DNA of 6,303 nucleotides, taken from Anaerolineae bacterium. GTDB lineage: Bacteria; Chloroflexota; Anaerolineae; JAFGEY01. Of this stretch, positions 5,876 to 6,303 are shown in pieces. A program made the position numbers and the translations under genes. The stretch is from positions 1-6,303 of the forward strand of contig JAFGJF010000075.1 in the NCBI GenBank assembly GCA_016929205.1. Direction: 5' to 3'. Within the stretch, counting starts at the first letter, position 1, and each line of letters starts with the position of its first letter. The notes under the pieces are model-generated. The model was not told the origin of the DNA. It did no database searches and worked only from the letters and a program-made list of their open reading frames with translations.

Positions 5876-6303
5876 TTGGATAAAGCATTCCGAAACCCAA
5901 TCGTGCGATTTCATACGCGATTGCTCGTCGTCCTGGGCATCCTGATCGTGACGACCGGCGGCGCGATGGCTCTCCTGAACAAGCCGCTGCGCGCCTGGGC
6001 CTACAGCGTGACCGGCGAAGAAGACCTGCTGCCCCAAATCAAGGGGCTTGGGCAGGTCGCCAGCAACCTGGTGCGCCCGCAGCCCAGGATCAAAGATGAT
6101 GTGCCGGTTGACTTGGCCGGCGCAGCGGTTGACTTGACCGCCGTGAACCCGTTTGGCATCAACACCTTTTTGGAGCAAGAAGTCGAACCGGCCAAACGCG
6201 AAAAATCAATGCAGATGATCCGCGACGCCGGGTTTCACTGGATCCGGCAGGAATTTCCCTGGGAAGACATCGAGATCCACGGCAAGGGAGACTTTGAGGA
6301 CCG
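5876..6303 (+). CDS. Membrane-anchored glycoside hydrolase-like protein, clan GH-A type (3' end missing)
   Basis: The frame stays open from the TGA at 5852 to the window edge. From the TTG at 5876 there are 142 full codons. Residues 1-14 are basic (DKAFRNPIVRFHTR), and 15-34 are a hydrophobic anchor or signal (LLVVLGILIVTTGGAMALL). 35-90 are a spacer with a short VDL duplication. From 91, 'NPFGINTFLEQEVEP' and 'REKSMQMIRDAGFHWIRQEF' followed by PWEDIE look like the first two beta-alpha units of a clan GH-A TIM barrel (GH5/GH39/cellulase-like); the acid/base and nucleophile Glu would lie downstream and are not visible. A GTG at 5903 is an alternative start that keeps the hydrophobic segment. 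I favour TTG 5876 because GAG at 5868-5870 lies 5 nt upstream and the gap to the previous stop is 7 nt, whereas no Shine-Dalgarno precedes 5903. The substrate cannot be told. It is probably co-transcribed with the two upstream genes. Confidence 0.78.
   Translation, partial: MDKAFRNPIVRFHTRLLVVLGILIVTTGGAMALLNKPLRAWAYSVTGEEDLLPQIKGLGQVASNLVRPQPRIKDDVPVDLAGAAVDLTAVNPFGINTFLEQEVEPAKREKSMQMIRDAGFHWIRQEFPWEDIEIHGKGDFED

Overview
The window looks like bacterial chromosomal DNA, moderately GC-rich, from an uncultured or environmental Chloroflexota, most likely an Anaerolineae-like lineage. The case rests on style rather than a marker gene. There are secreted proteins with DUF11 repeats, long Pro/Thr linkers of the PTPTPT type, an F-L-P-L-I-V-K-N motif, a DUF11+LysM membrane-anchored protein, and a clan GH-A-like glycosidase start with the wording 'NPFGINTF'. 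This taxonomic call is inference; no rRNA or tRNA is present.

Layout. (1) Bases 1-1103, + strand: the 3' part of a secreted DUF11 protein with a C-terminal concanavalin A-like (LamG/DUF1080-like) domain. (2) Bases 1127-1175: a perfect 15-bp inverted repeat with a nested hairpin in the 101-bp convergent gap, read as a bidirectional terminator. (3) Bases 1205-2518 (or to 2563), - strand: a membrane-anchored protein with a Pro/Thr stalk, a DUF11 domain, a LysM domain and a C-terminal beta-sandwich-like domain. (4) About 2519-2734: a divergent promoter region with a good sigma70-type promoter for the rightward operon. (5) Bases 2735-3607, + strand: a compact S49 (SppA-type) membrane peptidase. 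(6) Bases 3610-5868, + strand: a 752-aa membrane-anchored or exported protein with two GATase/DUF4350-like Rossmann domains separated by Pro/Thr linkers. (7) About 5876 to the window end, + strand: the 5' part of a membrane-anchored clan GH-A-like glycoside hydrolase.

Genes 5-7 form a tight rightward operon. The gap between 5 and 6 is 2 nt, with the Shine-Dalgarno of gene 6 inside the end of gene 5. The gap between 6 and 7 is about 7 nt if a TTG start is used. Every predicted product carries an N-terminal hydrophobic segment or, for gene 1, an exported-type architecture, so the whole window is devoted to the cell envelope and extracellular space. A plausible reading is envelope protein processing (S49 peptidase), carbohydrate or polymer sensing/handling (DUF4350-like protein, glycosidase) and surface display (DUF11, LysM). 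The functional linkage is inferred only from gene order. I see no mobile element, CRISPR array, RNA gene or defence system.
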